From positions 682,001 through 746,000 of the forward strand of contig CAWIAG010000004.1 of the NCBI GenBank assembly GCA_963834015.1: a stretch of DNA of 64,000 bases, in the 5' to 3' direction. The DNA is from FEN-1297 sp963834015. Lineage in GTDB: Bacteria > Bacteroidota > Ignavibacteria > Ignavibacteriales > Ignavibacteriaceae. Under the pieces are notes generated by a model. It saw only the letters and a program-made list of their open reading frames with translations. It did not search any database and had not been told where the DNA came from. A program made the position numbers and the translations under genes. Below, in pieces: positions 51,171 to 59,450 of this stretch. Position 1 is the stretch's first letter. Every line of letters starts with the position of its first letter.

Positions 51171-52133
51171 ATGAAAGTTACTGAACACCTAAACAAAGCG
51201 GATAGGCCTTTAATAAGTTTCGAATTAATTCCTCCCATGCGGGGCGGTGATATAAAAAAACTATTTTCAATAGTTGAAGACCTGTTAATATTTAAGCCTC
51301 CTTTTATCGATATTACCAGTCATGCTGCCGAAGTAGTTTATGAGGAAACAACAACCGGAATAAAAAAGAAAATACAAAGGAAAAGGCCTGGAACTCTTGG
51401 AATTTGCGCTCTTATACAGCATAAATATAATATAGATACTGTGCCGCATATACTTACGCATGGATTTACACGGGAAGAGACTGAAGATTTCCTAATCGAG
51501 CTTAGGTACCTTGGAATTGAAAATATTTTAGCTATCCGAGGTGATGACAAAGGTTATAAAAAACCTATCCCGAGCGGGAGGAGCGTTAATTTATACGCCG
51601 TGGACTTAGTTAAGCAAATTTCAAATATGAATAATGGGAAATACTTGGGAGAAAACGTCCTTGATGCTAATGCTTCGAACTTTTGCATTGGTGTTAGCGG
51701 CTATCCTGAAAAACATTTTGAATCTCCTAATTTGAAAACAGATATTAATTATGTAAAAGCTAAAATTGATGCAGGCGCAGATTATATTGTTACACAAATG
51801 TTTTTTGATAATAAAGTTTACCATAGTTTTGTAGAAAAATGCCGTGAAGAGGGAATTAAAGTCCCAATTATTCCTGGCTTAAAAATCTTAACCAATAAAT
51901 TTCATCTTAGTAATATTCCCAGAAATTTTTATATTAATCTTCCGCAGGAATTAGTTGATGAAATATCCTCCGCAAAAGAAGAAAGGCATCTTGATATCGG
52001 AGTTGAATGGGCAGCTAAGCAGGTTGAGGAATTATTTGGGCAGAATGTTCCAAGCGTTCATTTTTATATAATGCAAAATTCATTACCCATTAAAAAATTA
52101 ATGGAACGTTTGAAATCAAAAAAAATTATTTAA
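51171..52133 (+). CDS. metF: Methylenetetrahydrofolate reductase
   Basis: 320 residues of the FAD-containing TIM-barrel family. Diagnostic phrases: ISFELIPPMRGGDIKKLF, ITSHAAEVVYEETTTG, HGFTREETEDFLIELRYLGI, ILAIRGDDKGYKKP, GVSGYPEKHFESPNLKTDI, and DAGADYIVTQMFFDNKVY. It reduces 5,10-methylene-THF to 5-methyl-THF for methionine synthesis. No other methionine gene is adjacent. An oxidoreductase gene follows after 58 bases on the same strand. Confidence 0.95.
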   Translation: MKVTEHLNKADRPLISFELIPPMRGGDIKKLFSIVEDLLIFKPPFIDITSHAAEVVYEETTTGIKKKIQRKRPGTLGICALIQHKYNIDTVPHILTHGFTREETEDFLIELRYLGIENILAIRGDDKGYKKPIPSGRSVNLYAVDLVKQISNMNNGKYLGENVLDANASNFCIGVSGYPEKHFESPNLKTDINYVKAKIDAGADYIVTQMFFDNKVYHSFVEKCREEGIKVPIIPGLKILTNKFHLSNIPRNFYINLPQELVDEISSAKEERHLDIGVEWAAKQVEELFGQNVPSVHFYIMQNSLPIKKLMERLKSKKII

Positions 52134-52191
52134 CAGATTAACAATACTCGCCAGGATTATTTAAATTATTATCCGGAAATTCTTGAATTAG

Positions 52192-53205
52192 ATGAAGACA
52201 ATAAAAAAACATATAACAAGAAAATTAAGATGGGGTGTGGCCGGCTGCGGCAAGTTTAGCGAGGGATCTCTTATTCCTGCTTTACGGTTGCTTAGAAAAA
52301 GCATTTTAAATTCTGTTTTTAGCAATCAGTTACAGCGGGCAAAATCTATTGCTGAAAAATTCGGGATTGCGGAAAGTTTTTCAAATATAGATGACTTTTT
52401 GCGGTCAGATATAGATGCTGTTTATATCGGCAGTGCAAACTCAAACCATTATGAACAGGTATTAAAGGCCGCAAGAGCCGGCAAACATATACTTTGCGAT
52501 AAGCCTTTGGCACTCAATTCATTACAGGCAATGGAGATGATGAATGTATGTCGTGAAAATAATGTTCAACTTGCCGTCAATTATACTTACCGATTTCATC
52601 CTCTGATACTGAAAGCTAAAGAATTTATGGAAAGACAACTTTTGGGTAAATTAGTTTCTTTAAGTCTTAATTTTAATATTGATCTTCCTCCGGGCACCAA
52701 TTTCAGGTTTAACAGGAAGCTGAGTGGCGGGGGAGCACTACGAGATCTTGGTACGCACATGATAGATCTTCTTAGATTTTTCGGAGGGGAGATAGTCTCA
52801 ATTGATGGATTGGTAGATAATATAATTTACACAAGTGAAGTTGATGATTTTGCGGCGGGTTTGGTAAAGTTTGAGGACAGTGGCTACGGCTATTTCAATG
52901 TTTCATTTAATTGTAAGCGGGCATTCAACAGGTTGGAATTGATCGGCCATAAAGGAGCCCTTAGTATTGAAAGTCTTATTGGGGCTAAACATGCCACTCC
53001 AAAGCTGACAATACTGCTAGAGGGAGAAGCAAAAAAAGCATTTAGAAAAAGAGGAAATAAGTTATTGAACCTATTAAGATCCACGCAGAATGCATTTCTG
53101 AAAAATGAAATGCCCCTTGTTACGGGTTATGATGGTTATATAAATATGAAATTGATGGAAGAACTTGAGGAAAAGTATAAAGCAAGGGAAATAAATAGGA
53201 AATAA
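52192..53205 (+). CDS. Gfo/Idh/MocA family NAD(P)-dependent oxidoreductase
   Basis: 337 residues. The N-terminal Rossmann domain starts WGVAGCGKFSEGSLIPAL and includes IDAVYIGSANSNHYEQVLKA and AGKHILCDKPLALN, with the catalytic Lys of the EKP-like motif (here DKP). The second domain has SGGGALRDLGTHMIDLLRFF, the usual glycine-rich turn and His. Family members act on sugars or inositols, or as biliverdin-reductase-like enzymes; the substrate is undetermined. It lies between metF and ddl in one direction. Confidence 0.9.
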   Translation: MKTIKKHITRKLRWGVAGCGKFSEGSLIPALRLLRKSILNSVFSNQLQRAKSIAEKFGIAESFSNIDDFLRSDIDAVYIGSANSNHYEQVLKAARAGKHILCDKPLALNSLQAMEMMNVCRENNVQLAVNYTYRFHPLILKAKEFMERQLLGKLVSLSLNFNIDLPPGTNFRFNRKLSGGGALRDLGTHMIDLLRFFGGEIVSIDGLVDNIIYTSEVDDFAAGLVKFEDSGYGYFNVSFNCKRAFNRLELIGHKGALSIESLIGAKHATPKLTILLEGEAKKAFRKRGNKLLNLLRSTQNAFLKNEMPLVTGYDGYINMKLMEELEEKYKAREINRK

Positions 53206-53244
53206 TTATTTTAAAGTATTAATGGAAGTAGAAAGAAATTATTA

Positions 53245-54246
53245 ATGAGGAGTAAGAAAAAACCGGTTGTAGCCTTGCTTGTTGGAGGAACTTCACCGGA
53301 AAGAGAAGTATCTAAATTATCCGGTTATTCAATTTATAAAGCGTTAATATCATTAGGCTATAAAACAGTTTTGGTTGACCCGGCGTACGGTAAATATCAG
53401 CCCAAAAAAATCGATGATTTCTTTTCGAAGAAAAATTTCAGCGCTTTGTCAAATACCAATTATGTTGAAGCAATTAATTCTAAGGTTTTTGACAATATTG
53501 ATATTGCTTTTTTAGCCCTGCACGGAAAATGGGGGGAGGATGGAACTATTCAATCATTGCTCGAACTGAAGGGAATAAAATATACCGGGTCTAATATTGT
53601 TACCAGCGCAATTGCGATGGATAAACTAATGTCAAAAATTTTATTTAAACATTATGATATAAATACTCCTTTATGGATAGTAGTTGAGAATAATGATGCT
53701 GAAACGGTCATAAAGAAAAAAATTAAAAAAAATTTTGGCTATCCATGTGTTGTAAAGCCAAACGATCAGGGTTCAACCGTAGGCTTAACAATTTGTAAGA
53801 GTGCAGCTGGACTTTCAGAGGCATTGAAACTTGCTAAAAAATTTTCGAACCGGGTATTGATTGAGGAATATATTTCGGGACATGAAGTCACGGTAGGTGT
53901 TTTGGATAATAAACCATTGCCCGTTCTGGAAATCAAACCTAAACACGAAGTATATGATTATAGATGTAAGTATACTTCCGGTATGAGCTTATACGAAGTT
54001 CCTGCTCATTTGCCTGAAACTGTACAGTTGGAACTTCAGGCACAGGCCCTGAAAGCGTATAATGCTTTGGGCTGCAAGGCTTATGCAAGAATGGATTTTA
54101 GATTGAGCAATGAATATAAGACTTATTGCCTTGAAGCTAATACACTTCCTGGTATGACATCTACCAGCCTTGTCCCCAAAATGGCTAAAGCAATAGGTAT
54201 TTCTTTTGAAGAATTAGTCGATAAAATCATCAATTTAAGCTATTAG
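53245..54246 (+). CDS. ddl: D-alanine--D-alanine ligase
   Basis: 333 residues of the ATP-grasp fold. Motifs: VALLVGGTSPEREVSKLSGY at the N-terminus (HSExEVS-type binding loop with REVS), LALHGKWGEDGTIQSLLEL, YTGSNIVTSAIAMDKLMSK, YPCVVKPNDQGSTVGLTI, RVLIEEYISGHEVTVGVLDN and EANTLPGMTSTSLVPKMAKA. It joins two D-alanines for peptidoglycan. It lies just before the septum protein FtsB/DivIC, a cell-wall/division neighbourhood. Confidence 0.96.
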   Translation: MRSKKKPVVALLVGGTSPEREVSKLSGYSIYKALISLGYKTVLVDPAYGKYQPKKIDDFFSKKNFSALSNTNYVEAINSKVFDNIDIAFLALHGKWGEDGTIQSLLELKGIKYTGSNIVTSAIAMDKLMSKILFKHYDINTPLWIVVENNDAETVIKKKIKKNFGYPCVVKPNDQGSTVGLTICKSAAGLSEALKLAKKFSNRVLIEEYISGHEVTVGVLDNKPLPVLEIKPKHEVYDYRCKYTSGMSLYEVPAHLPETVQLELQAQALKAYNALGCKAYARMDFRLSNEYKTYCLEANTLPGMTSTSLVPKMAKAIGISFEELVDKIINLSY

Positions 54247-54285
54247 CAGATTAAGATGGTTAATTCGAAAGATTAAAATTCCGCA

Positions 54286-54597
54286 ATGAGCGAATTAAAA
54301 AAGAATAAACTCTCATCTATGAGTAATATTAAGTATATAGCTTTTGTCATACTTTTTATTGCCGGTTTTATGTATCTGATTTTTAACGAGTCGGGAGTAA
54401 TAAAATTTTTAAAACTTAAAGAACAGGTAAAATTGTTGAACCAACAAATATCTGATGTTGATAAAGATAATAAGCGCCTTCAATCTGAGATCGATTCATT
54501 AAAAAATAAAATTCCTGCGAAAATAGAAAAAATTGCAAGGGAGAAATACGGAATGATTAGAAAGGGAGAAATAACAATTAAAGTAATTGAAAAGTAG
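54286..54597 (+). CDS. FtsB/DivIC-type septum formation protein
   Basis: 103 residues: a short basic N-terminus, one membrane helix (IKYIAFVILFIAGFMYLIF), then a leucine-rich coiled coil (LKLKEQVKLLNQQISDVDKD) and a C-terminal IEKIAREKYGMIRKGEITIKV motif. The REKYGM(I/V)R(K/P)GE phrase is the FtsB/DivIC hallmark. It would bridge FtsL and FtsQ homologues in the divisome. It is 39 bases downstream of ddl in the same direction. Confidence 0.92.
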   Translation: MSELKKNKLSSMSNIKYIAFVILFIAGFMYLIFNESGVIKFLKLKEQVKLLNQQISDVDKDNKRLQSEIDSLKNKIPAKIEKIAREKYGMIRKGEITIKVIEK

Positions 54598-54627
54598 GTT
54601 AATTTAGAGTAAACATTAGGTTCATTA

Positions 54628-55002
54628 CTAAAATTTTTTAAACAATGCCAGCCTTTCTCCCTGAAAGGCACCGAAACCGAGGCCGGTGAATATATGAGGT
54701 CTGCTTGTAATTACGAAAATTTCCCTGATGCCCTTCTCTTTAGCTAAAGAAAGACATTTCCCAACTAATTTAGTTCCGATTCCTAGTTTTTGATAACCCC
54801 TTTTTACTGCTAGACTTCTAACCTCAGCAATCCTCTTTGAATAAATATCCAGAGCACAGCAGCCAACTATATTGTCCTTCTGAACTGCAACAAAAAAGCG
54901 GTTAATAGACGGAATATCAGACATAAGATACTGCGGATAACTTTCTATTAGTTTCTTTATTTCAATATAATCAGTTTTTTGGGCATTCCGGATAATTATC
55001 AT
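54628..55002 (-). CDS. GNAT family N-acetyltransferase (ArgA/RimI-like)
   Basis: 124 residues from the ATG at 55002; an upstream extension in the same frame is hydrophobic and unlike the family. It opens MIIIRNAQKTDYIEIKKLI, the usual GNAT first strand-helix, and carries the acetyl-CoA motif VKRGYQKLGIGTKLVGKCLS and the ending HIFTGLGFGAFQGERL. The compact size and VRSLAVKRGYQKLGIG phrase resemble the N-acetylglutamate synthase-like subgroup, but the substrate is not certain. It is convergent with the FtsB gene and divergent from rarA. Confidence 0.87.
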   Translation of the reverse strand: MIIIRNAQKTDYIEIKKLIESYPQYLMSDIPSINRFFVAVQKDNIVGCCALDIYSKRIAEVRSLAVKRGYQKLGIGTKLVGKCLSLAKEKGIREIFVITSRPHIFTGLGFGAFQGERLALFKKF

Positions 55003-55304
55003 AACTCGTCTCTTTTGATTAGGAAGAATTGAATTTCCTTCAATTAAATTAATAAGATAAAATGAAAAATTAAGACTAATAAATCGCAAACCAGTTTTAA
55101 TTTTTAATAATAATATATTAATAATCATCTGGTTTATTCTTTATTTTATTAAATTTTTCATTATAATCTGAACATCCATTATAATTGTGATAATATTTAA
55201 ACTTTCTTGTAATAAATGGGTTTTATTTTTAGCATTCCATTCGGAATGTTTTTATTATTTTAACTGTCTCAAATCTTAATGTTAATTTGTTACTAAGTAA
55301 AAGA

Positions 55305-56597
55305 ATGAGTAAAATAAATTTCCCGAATATACCGCTTGCAGAAAGAGTCAGACCAAAAACTGTGGACGAATTCTGCGGCCAAAAATCTTTGCTGGGTGCT
55401 GGTAAACCAATCCGGTTAATGATAGAAAACGATGCCCTAAGTTCCTTTATTCTTTGGGGGCCTCCCGGTACCGGCAAAACAACCATAGCTAAAATTATTG
55501 CAGAACAAACGGATTCAGATTTTCATCAACTGAATGCCGTTTCTTCGGGCGTTAAAGATATCAGGGAAATAATAGAAATTGCTGCAGTAAATAAATCTCA
55601 AAATAAAAAAACGCTTCTTTTCATAGATGAAATTCACCGTTTCAACAAAGCGCAGCAGGACGCGTTATTACATTCTGTCGAATCCGGGTTAATTACATTA
55701 ATTGGTGCCACAACTGAAAATCCTTCTTTTGAAGTAATTCCCGCTCTCAGGTCTCGTACAAGAATTTATGTGCTTGAGGAATTATCCAAAGAAGATTTAA
55801 TAAGTATTCTTGAATCGGCAATAACAAAAGATGAGTTTTTATCGAAATTGAAAATAGAATCAATTGATACTGACTTTTTAATCTATCTTTCCGGTGGTGA
55901 TGCCAGGGTCTTGCTGGGCATTTTTGAGGCTGCAATAGTCCAGGAGATGGACTTAAGCCGGATCCGAATTACCAAAGAAATATTGGAAAATATAGTTCAG
56001 AAAAAAAATATTCTTTATGATAAAGCCGGAGAAGAACATTATAATGTAATTTCTGCATTTATTAAAAGTGTACGTGGAAGCGATCCTGATGCTGCCCTTT
56101 ACTGGCTGGCAAGGATGCTTGAAGGCGGTGAAGATCCGTTATTTATTGCACGTAGGCTTGTTGTGCTTGCGTCTGAAGATATTGGGAATGCTTCCCCCAA
56201 TGGTTTAGTGCTTGCGGAAGCAGCTTTTGGCGCAGTTGATAAAATTGGTATGCCGGAGTCAAGAATAATTCTGGCTCAGTGTACTACTTACCTGGCATCC
56301 TCCCCTAAAAGTAATGCTGCATATCTTGGAATTGAAAGTGCTTTATCGGATGTTAAAAATAAACCGCTTTATCCTGTCCCGGCTCATCTTAGAAATGCGC
56401 CGACTAAATTAATGAAAGATTTAGGCTATCATAAAGGTTACCAATATCCTCATGATTTTGACAATCACTTTGTTTTAGATAATTATTTACCTAAAGAATT
56501 ATCTGATTTTCAATATTATCTTCCCACGGAAAACGGGCAGGAAAAATCATTAAAAGAGAGATTAAAGTTTTTCTGGAAAAATAAAAAGAAGTATTAA
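55305..56597 (+). CDS. rarA: Replication-associated recombination protein A (MgsA/RarA/WRNIP1 family)
   Basis: 430 residues from the ATG at 55305 (MSKINFPNIPLAERVRPK), preferred over the TTG six codons upstream. AAA+ motifs: LWGPPGTGKTTIAK with Lys58, Walker B TLLFIDEIHRFNKAQQDALL, sensor-1 LIGATTENPSFEV, and ALRSRTRIYVLEEL with the arginine finger. The C-terminal tetramerisation domain has HYNVISAFIKSVRGSDPDAAL and a GYQYPHDF phrase near the end. It acts at stalled forks. The ATG of the methyltransferase overlaps its stop by one base. Confidence 0.96.
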   Translation: MSKINFPNIPLAERVRPKTVDEFCGQKSLLGAGKPIRLMIENDALSSFILWGPPGTGKTTIAKIIAEQTDSDFHQLNAVSSGVKDIREIIEIAAVNKSQNKKTLLFIDEIHRFNKAQQDALLHSVESGLITLIGATTENPSFEVIPALRSRTRIYVLEELSKEDLISILESAITKDEFLSKLKIESIDTDFLIYLSGGDARVLLGIFEAAIVQEMDLSRIRITKEILENIVQKKNILYDKAGEEHYNVISAFIKSVRGSDPDAALYWLARMLEGGEDPLFIARRLVVLASEDIGNASPNGLVLAEAAFGAVDKIGMPESRIILAQCTTYLASSPKSNAAYLGIESALSDVKNKPLYPVPAHLRNAPTKLMKDLGYHKGYQYPHDFDNHFVLDNYLPKELSDFQYYLPTENGQEKSLKERLKFFWKNKKKY

Positions 56598-57553
56598 TGG
56601 AATTTATCTGTAAAATCTGCAGTAATAAAGACGGTAATAAATTTTATAGCGTTAGGGAAATGCAATTCGGGACAAGGGATGAATTTATTTATTGCGAATG
56701 TTCTAATTGTGGCTGCCTGCAATTAGTTAACCCGCCTGAAAATTTATCAAAATATTATCCTCCGGAATATTTTTCATTTAAAATATTTAAGGAGAATTAT
56801 TTAAAGGAAAAGTTGAATATTTACCGCGATCGTTATTCCTTTGGTATGAATAATTTAATCGGAAGAATTATTCATAAAAGATTAGGAGATCCTACATATA
56901 TTACCTGGATTAAAAATACGAACGTTAATCTCGATAGTAAAATTCTCGATATAGGCTGCGGAAACGGGAAGCTCCTATACAGAATGGGTAATTTAGGATT
57001 TAAAAATTTGCTGGGTATTGATAATTTTATTGAAAAAGAAATAAAATACAGGAATGGGGTTAGGATATCTAAAAAGAGTTTAAATGAAATTAATGATAAA
57101 TTCGATTTTATTATGATGCACCACTCACTGGAACACATGGAAGATCAGCATTATGCCTTTAATAGGCTGGCAGAATTGGTATTACCGGGTAAGTTCTTAT
57201 TAATTAGGATTCCGACATGCTCTTCTTTTGCTTGGCGCAATTATAAAGAAAATTGGCTGTCGCTTGATGCCCCGCGGCATTTTTTTAATCATTCATTAAA
57301 AAGTATAAAACTTCTTATCGAACAATACGGATTTGAAATAAAAAACATTGAATATGATTCAAGGAGCATACAACTTTGGGGCAGCGAGCAGTATAAAATG
57401 GATATCCCTCTGACGGATGACAACTCTTATTTTGTTAATACAAACTCAACAATTTTTACAAAAGAACAGATTGATTCATTTGAAAAGGAGACCATAAGGT
57501 TAAATGAGAACGGGGATGGAGATCAGGTTGTCCTTTTTCTAAGAAAATTGTAG
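56597..57553 (+). CDS. Class I SAM-dependent methyltransferase with N-terminal zinc-ribbon-like segment
   Basis: 318 residues. The N-terminus has four to six Cys in a CKIC...YCECSNCGC arrangement at about residues 5-45, likely zinc-binding. The methyltransferase core follows with ILDIGCGNGKLLYRM (SAM site), KFDFIMMHHSLEHMED (motif II region) and APRHFFNHSLKSIKLLIEQY. This architecture occurs in enzymes modifying surface sugars or lipids; the substrate is unknown. Translation is coupled to rarA by a one-base overlap. It converges with dprA, with stops two bases apart. Confidence 0.88.
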   Translation: MEFICKICSNKDGNKFYSVREMQFGTRDEFIYCECSNCGCLQLVNPPENLSKYYPPEYFSFKIFKENYLKEKLNIYRDRYSFGMNNLIGRIIHKRLGDPTYITWIKNTNVNLDSKILDIGCGNGKLLYRMGNLGFKNLLGIDNFIEKEIKYRNGVRISKKSLNEINDKFDFIMMHHSLEHMEDQHYAFNRLAELVLPGKFLLIRIPTCSSFAWRNYKENWLSLDAPRHFFNHSLKSIKLLIEQYGFEIKNIEYDSRSIQLWGSEQYKMDIPLTDDNSYFVNTNSTIFTKEQIDSFEKETIRLNENGDGDQVVLFLRKL

Positions 57554-57555
57554 AA

Positions 57556-58677
57556 TTAAAGTAAGGCAAACATTTTTCCGGGAAGCTGTTTAACCAAACC
57601 TTTAAATTCAAGTGAAAGAAGATTTACGAGGCAGTCGGATGTAGATAGGCTGGTTAACGAAGATATGTTATCGATCTGTAAAGGTTGGTTACCTAGCACA
57701 TTTATTAGTCTCTCTTCAAATAAATTTAACTCCGCATGTTGCCTGGGAATATTTTCACCTATTACAGGTTTTAATTTTAAATTTAATTCGACTAAAACAT
57801 CTTCAGCCGAAACAATAAGCTTAGCTTCACCCTTTTGGATCAGGAGATTTGTTCCCTCGGATTGTTTCGTTCCAAGGTTGCCCGGGACGGCGAAAACCTC
57901 ACGTCCCTGATCAAGCGCGAGTGATGCTGTTTGCATTGCGCCGCCGTTCAACCCTGTTTCTATTACAATGCAGCCAAGGCTAAATCCTGATATTATCCTG
58001 TTCCTTCGAGGAAAATTTTGTGCATCTGGTTTTGTGCCCGGTTTGAACTCCGAAATTACAGCGCCTTTTTCTGCTATTTCTTCAAATAATTTTCTGTTTT
58101 CAGGCGGGTAAATTACATCCATACCGGATCCGATAATTGCAATGGTTCTTCCATTATTTTTTAGTGTAGAATGATGGGCAACAGAATCAATCCCTCTTGC
58201 CATTCCGCTTACTATGGTAATATTTTGTCCGGATAAATCAGCGGCAAATTTTTCTGCCTGAATTTTTCCGTAATTCGTTGGCATCCTTGTCCCTACAATT
58301 GCGATTGAAAAATTATCTTCTTCGGTTAGTTTCCCTTTTATATATAGGACTAAAGGAGGATCATAGATTTTTTTAAGCAGATGTGGATATTCTTTATCCC
58401 AAATTGTGATAATTGATGCATGAAGTTTATCAAGTTTTTCCAGGTCTTTCATTAGCCCAGATTTTATTTCACCGAAGCGGCATAATCCACTTTTAATCCT
58501 TTTAGCCAGATTATAGCTTATACCCTCTACTTCCTGTAAAGAATTAAAATCGGCTTTTAGGATATTTTCTAAAGTGTGAAATTTGGCAAGGAGGTTTCTA
58601 ATTTTCCCTGGACCTATTCCTTCAACTGAAAGCAGAAGGCTTAGTTTTGTTAAATCATCAATGTTTAATTTGGTCAA
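57556..58677 (-). CDS. dprA: DNA-processing protein DprA
   Basis: 373 residues. The N-terminal helix-hairpin-helix part (LLLSVEGIGPGKIRNLLAKF) is followed by the Rossmann-like core with IAIVGTRMPTNYG, TIVSGMARGIDSVAHHSTL, AIIGSGMDVIYPPENRKLFE, FPRRNRIISGFSLGCIVIE and EVFAVPGNLGTKQSEGTNLL. A winged-helix-like tail of about 60 residues closes the protein. It loads RecA on incoming single-stranded DNA in natural transformation and is retained in many non-competent bacteria. It is first in its direction, followed by non-coding sequence up to DUF3098. Confidence 0.96.
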   Translation of the reverse strand: MTKLNIDDLTKLSLLLSVEGIGPGKIRNLLAKFHTLENILKADFNSLQEVEGISYNLAKRIKSGLCRFGEIKSGLMKDLEKLDKLHASIITIWDKEYPHLLKKIYDPPLVLYIKGKLTEEDNFSIAIVGTRMPTNYGKIQAEKFAADLSGQNITIVSGMARGIDSVAHHSTLKNNGRTIAIIGSGMDVIYPPENRKLFEEIAEKGAVISEFKPGTKPDAQNFPRRNRIISGFSLGCIVIETGLNGGAMQTASLALDQGREVFAVPGNLGTKQSEGTNLLIQKGEAKLIVSAEDVLVELNLKLKPVIGENIPRQHAELNLFEERLINVLGNQPLQIDNISSLTSLSTSDCLVNLLSLEFKGLVKQLPGKMFALL

Positions 58678-58750
58678 TTTTTTAAAAAATAAATAACCAA
58701 AAAATATTATCTAATTAACTTTTGAACTTTTTGAAAAGAAAAAAATCCCT

Positions 58751-59044
58751 TTAATCCCTATCAGCAGAATTTCCCTGTTCGTTTTTAGCTTCCTCTTCAT
58801 GTTTACCCGTAAAAAGAACTGAAGCCGGAAGAATTATTAAATAACCGATCACCAGAACAACAGGGGAGATAAATAATGAAGGGAAACTATCCCATGACCC
58901 GATTGACATCAATACAAATCCGCTAATTATTACTACCAGTCCGATAAATAAAAAAATAAAATTCTTTTTGTTCCAATAAACATTAAAAGGCGAAACGATT
59001 TTTTTTGGTTTTCGAATATTTCTTTTATTTAATTGTTTCGACAT
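58751..59044 (-). CDS. DUF3098-like small membrane protein
   Basis: 97 residues: a basic N-terminus, two membrane helices (NFIFLFIGLVVIISGFVLMS and FISPVVLVIGYLIILPASVLF) and a charged acidic tail. The pattern and the WNKKNFIFL opening fit DUF3098, a Bacteroidota/Chlorobi family often found near ftsX and uppP; here it is elsewhere. The start ATG at 59044 has GAGGAA five bases ahead. That ribosome site is also the last codons of a 33-codon upstream frame whose TAA touches this ATG (TAAATG), and a GC-rich terminator-like hairpin lies 26 bases upstream. Expression may therefore be controlled by attenuation or coupling. Confidence 0.75.
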   Translation of the reverse strand: MSKQLNKRNIRKPKKIVSPFNVYWNKKNFIFLFIGLVVIISGFVLMSIGSWDSFPSLFISPVVLVIGYLIILPASVLFTGKHEEEAKNEQGNSADRD

Positions 59045-59146
59045 TTATTCCTCAGTTATTAAAAAATGAAGCCCAGTGATGGGGGTACCACTGGGCCCGA
59101 CTCGTTTAACATCAAAGGGCAGGGGAGAACCCTCTGAAAGAGTCAT
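59045..59146 (-). CDS. Possible leaderless small ORF ahead of DUF3098
   Basis: From ATG 59146, minus strand, a 33-codon frame begins MTLSEGSPLPFDVKRVG and ends LITEE, with its TAA touching the next gene's ATG. The ATG lies at the predicted transcript start, about six bases past the -10 box, so any mRNA would be leaderless with no ribosome site. The same bases form a strong RNA structure, so the frame may be incidental. I do not recognise the peptide. The open frame plus the exact TAAATG junction favour some coding use; the GC-rich pairing favours an RNA element. Both are kept as alternatives. Confidence 0.35.
   Translation of the reverse strand: MTLSEGSPLPFDVKRVGPSGTPITGLHFLITEE
59061..59146 (-). 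ncRNA. Structured leader or small RNA with its own promoter and terminator
   Basis: On the minus strand, transcription predicted to begin near 59145 would give about 85 bases of GC-rich RNA in an AT-rich region. GACTC (59140-59144 read on the minus strand) pairs with GAGTC (59099-59103) to close an outer stem. Inside it, AGAGGG can pair with CCCTTT. Then GCCCAGTG (59089-59096) pairs with CACTGGGC (59071-59078), followed by TTCATTTTTT, an intrinsic terminator. It lies 26 bases before the DUF3098 gene. It does not match SRP, 6S, tmRNA or any riboswitch consensus I know. A cis-acting attenuator/riboswitch or a stand-alone sRNA both fit. Confidence 0.5.
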
Positions 59147-59148
59147 AT

Positions 59149-59179
59149 CAAATATAAAAACTTTGCTTTTATTTGTCAA
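59149..59179 (-). promoter_or_regulatory. Strong promoter for the structured RNA
   Basis: Read on the minus strand: TTGACA (59174-59179), a 17-base spacer, then TATATTTG (59149-59156). This joins a perfect -35 with a -10 matching the TAnnTTTG form of Bacteroidota. It lies inside the gap between the 82-residue gene and the structured RNA. Confidence 0.75.
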
Positions 59180-59201
59180 GTAAATTAATCCAATTTACCT
59201 A

Positions 59202-59450
59202 TTATTTGCTTATCTGATAAACAATTTTTCTGATGGTATCAAATTGTAAATACGGATATTCTTCACGGATTGAGTCAATTGCATCCCCGGCGCTGATTTT
59301 ACCGGCACGCATTTGTTTAAATTTCTTTCTTATCTGGTAGTCCCTGACGGATTTTTCATCAATTAAACCGTGGGCAGTTAAGAGGTCGAAGATATCATCG
59401 CTGATAAGATCCGACAAAGGATTGTCTATTTTCGCTTTTAAGGTTTTCAT
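59202..59450 (-). CDS. Conserved-looking small protein of unknown function
   Basis: 82 residues from an ATG with AAGGAAAG just upstream. It is charged, helical and without membrane segments or Cys: an N-terminal LSDLISDDIFDLLTAHGLID part, a basic RDYQIRKKFKQMRAGKISAG helix-turn-helix-like middle, and a QFDTIRKIVYQISK end. The shape suggests a small DNA- or protein-binding adaptor, but I do not recognise the family. A possible CTG-initiated peptide precedes it and a promoter for the structured RNA lies just after its stop. Confidence 0.65.
   Translation of the reverse strand: MKTLKAKIDNPLSDLISDDIFDLLTAHGLIDEKSVRDYQIRKKFKQMRAGKISAGDAIDSIREEYPYLQFDTIRKIVYQISK

Noticed and set aside
59061..59146. 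SRP (4.5S) RNA identity for the structured RNA
   Set aside because: The GTTAAAC...GTCGGGCCC stretch looks vaguely SRP-like, but the essential GGAA tetraloop and the AGCAG side of helix 8 are missing, and the 3' half is only a terminator hairpin.
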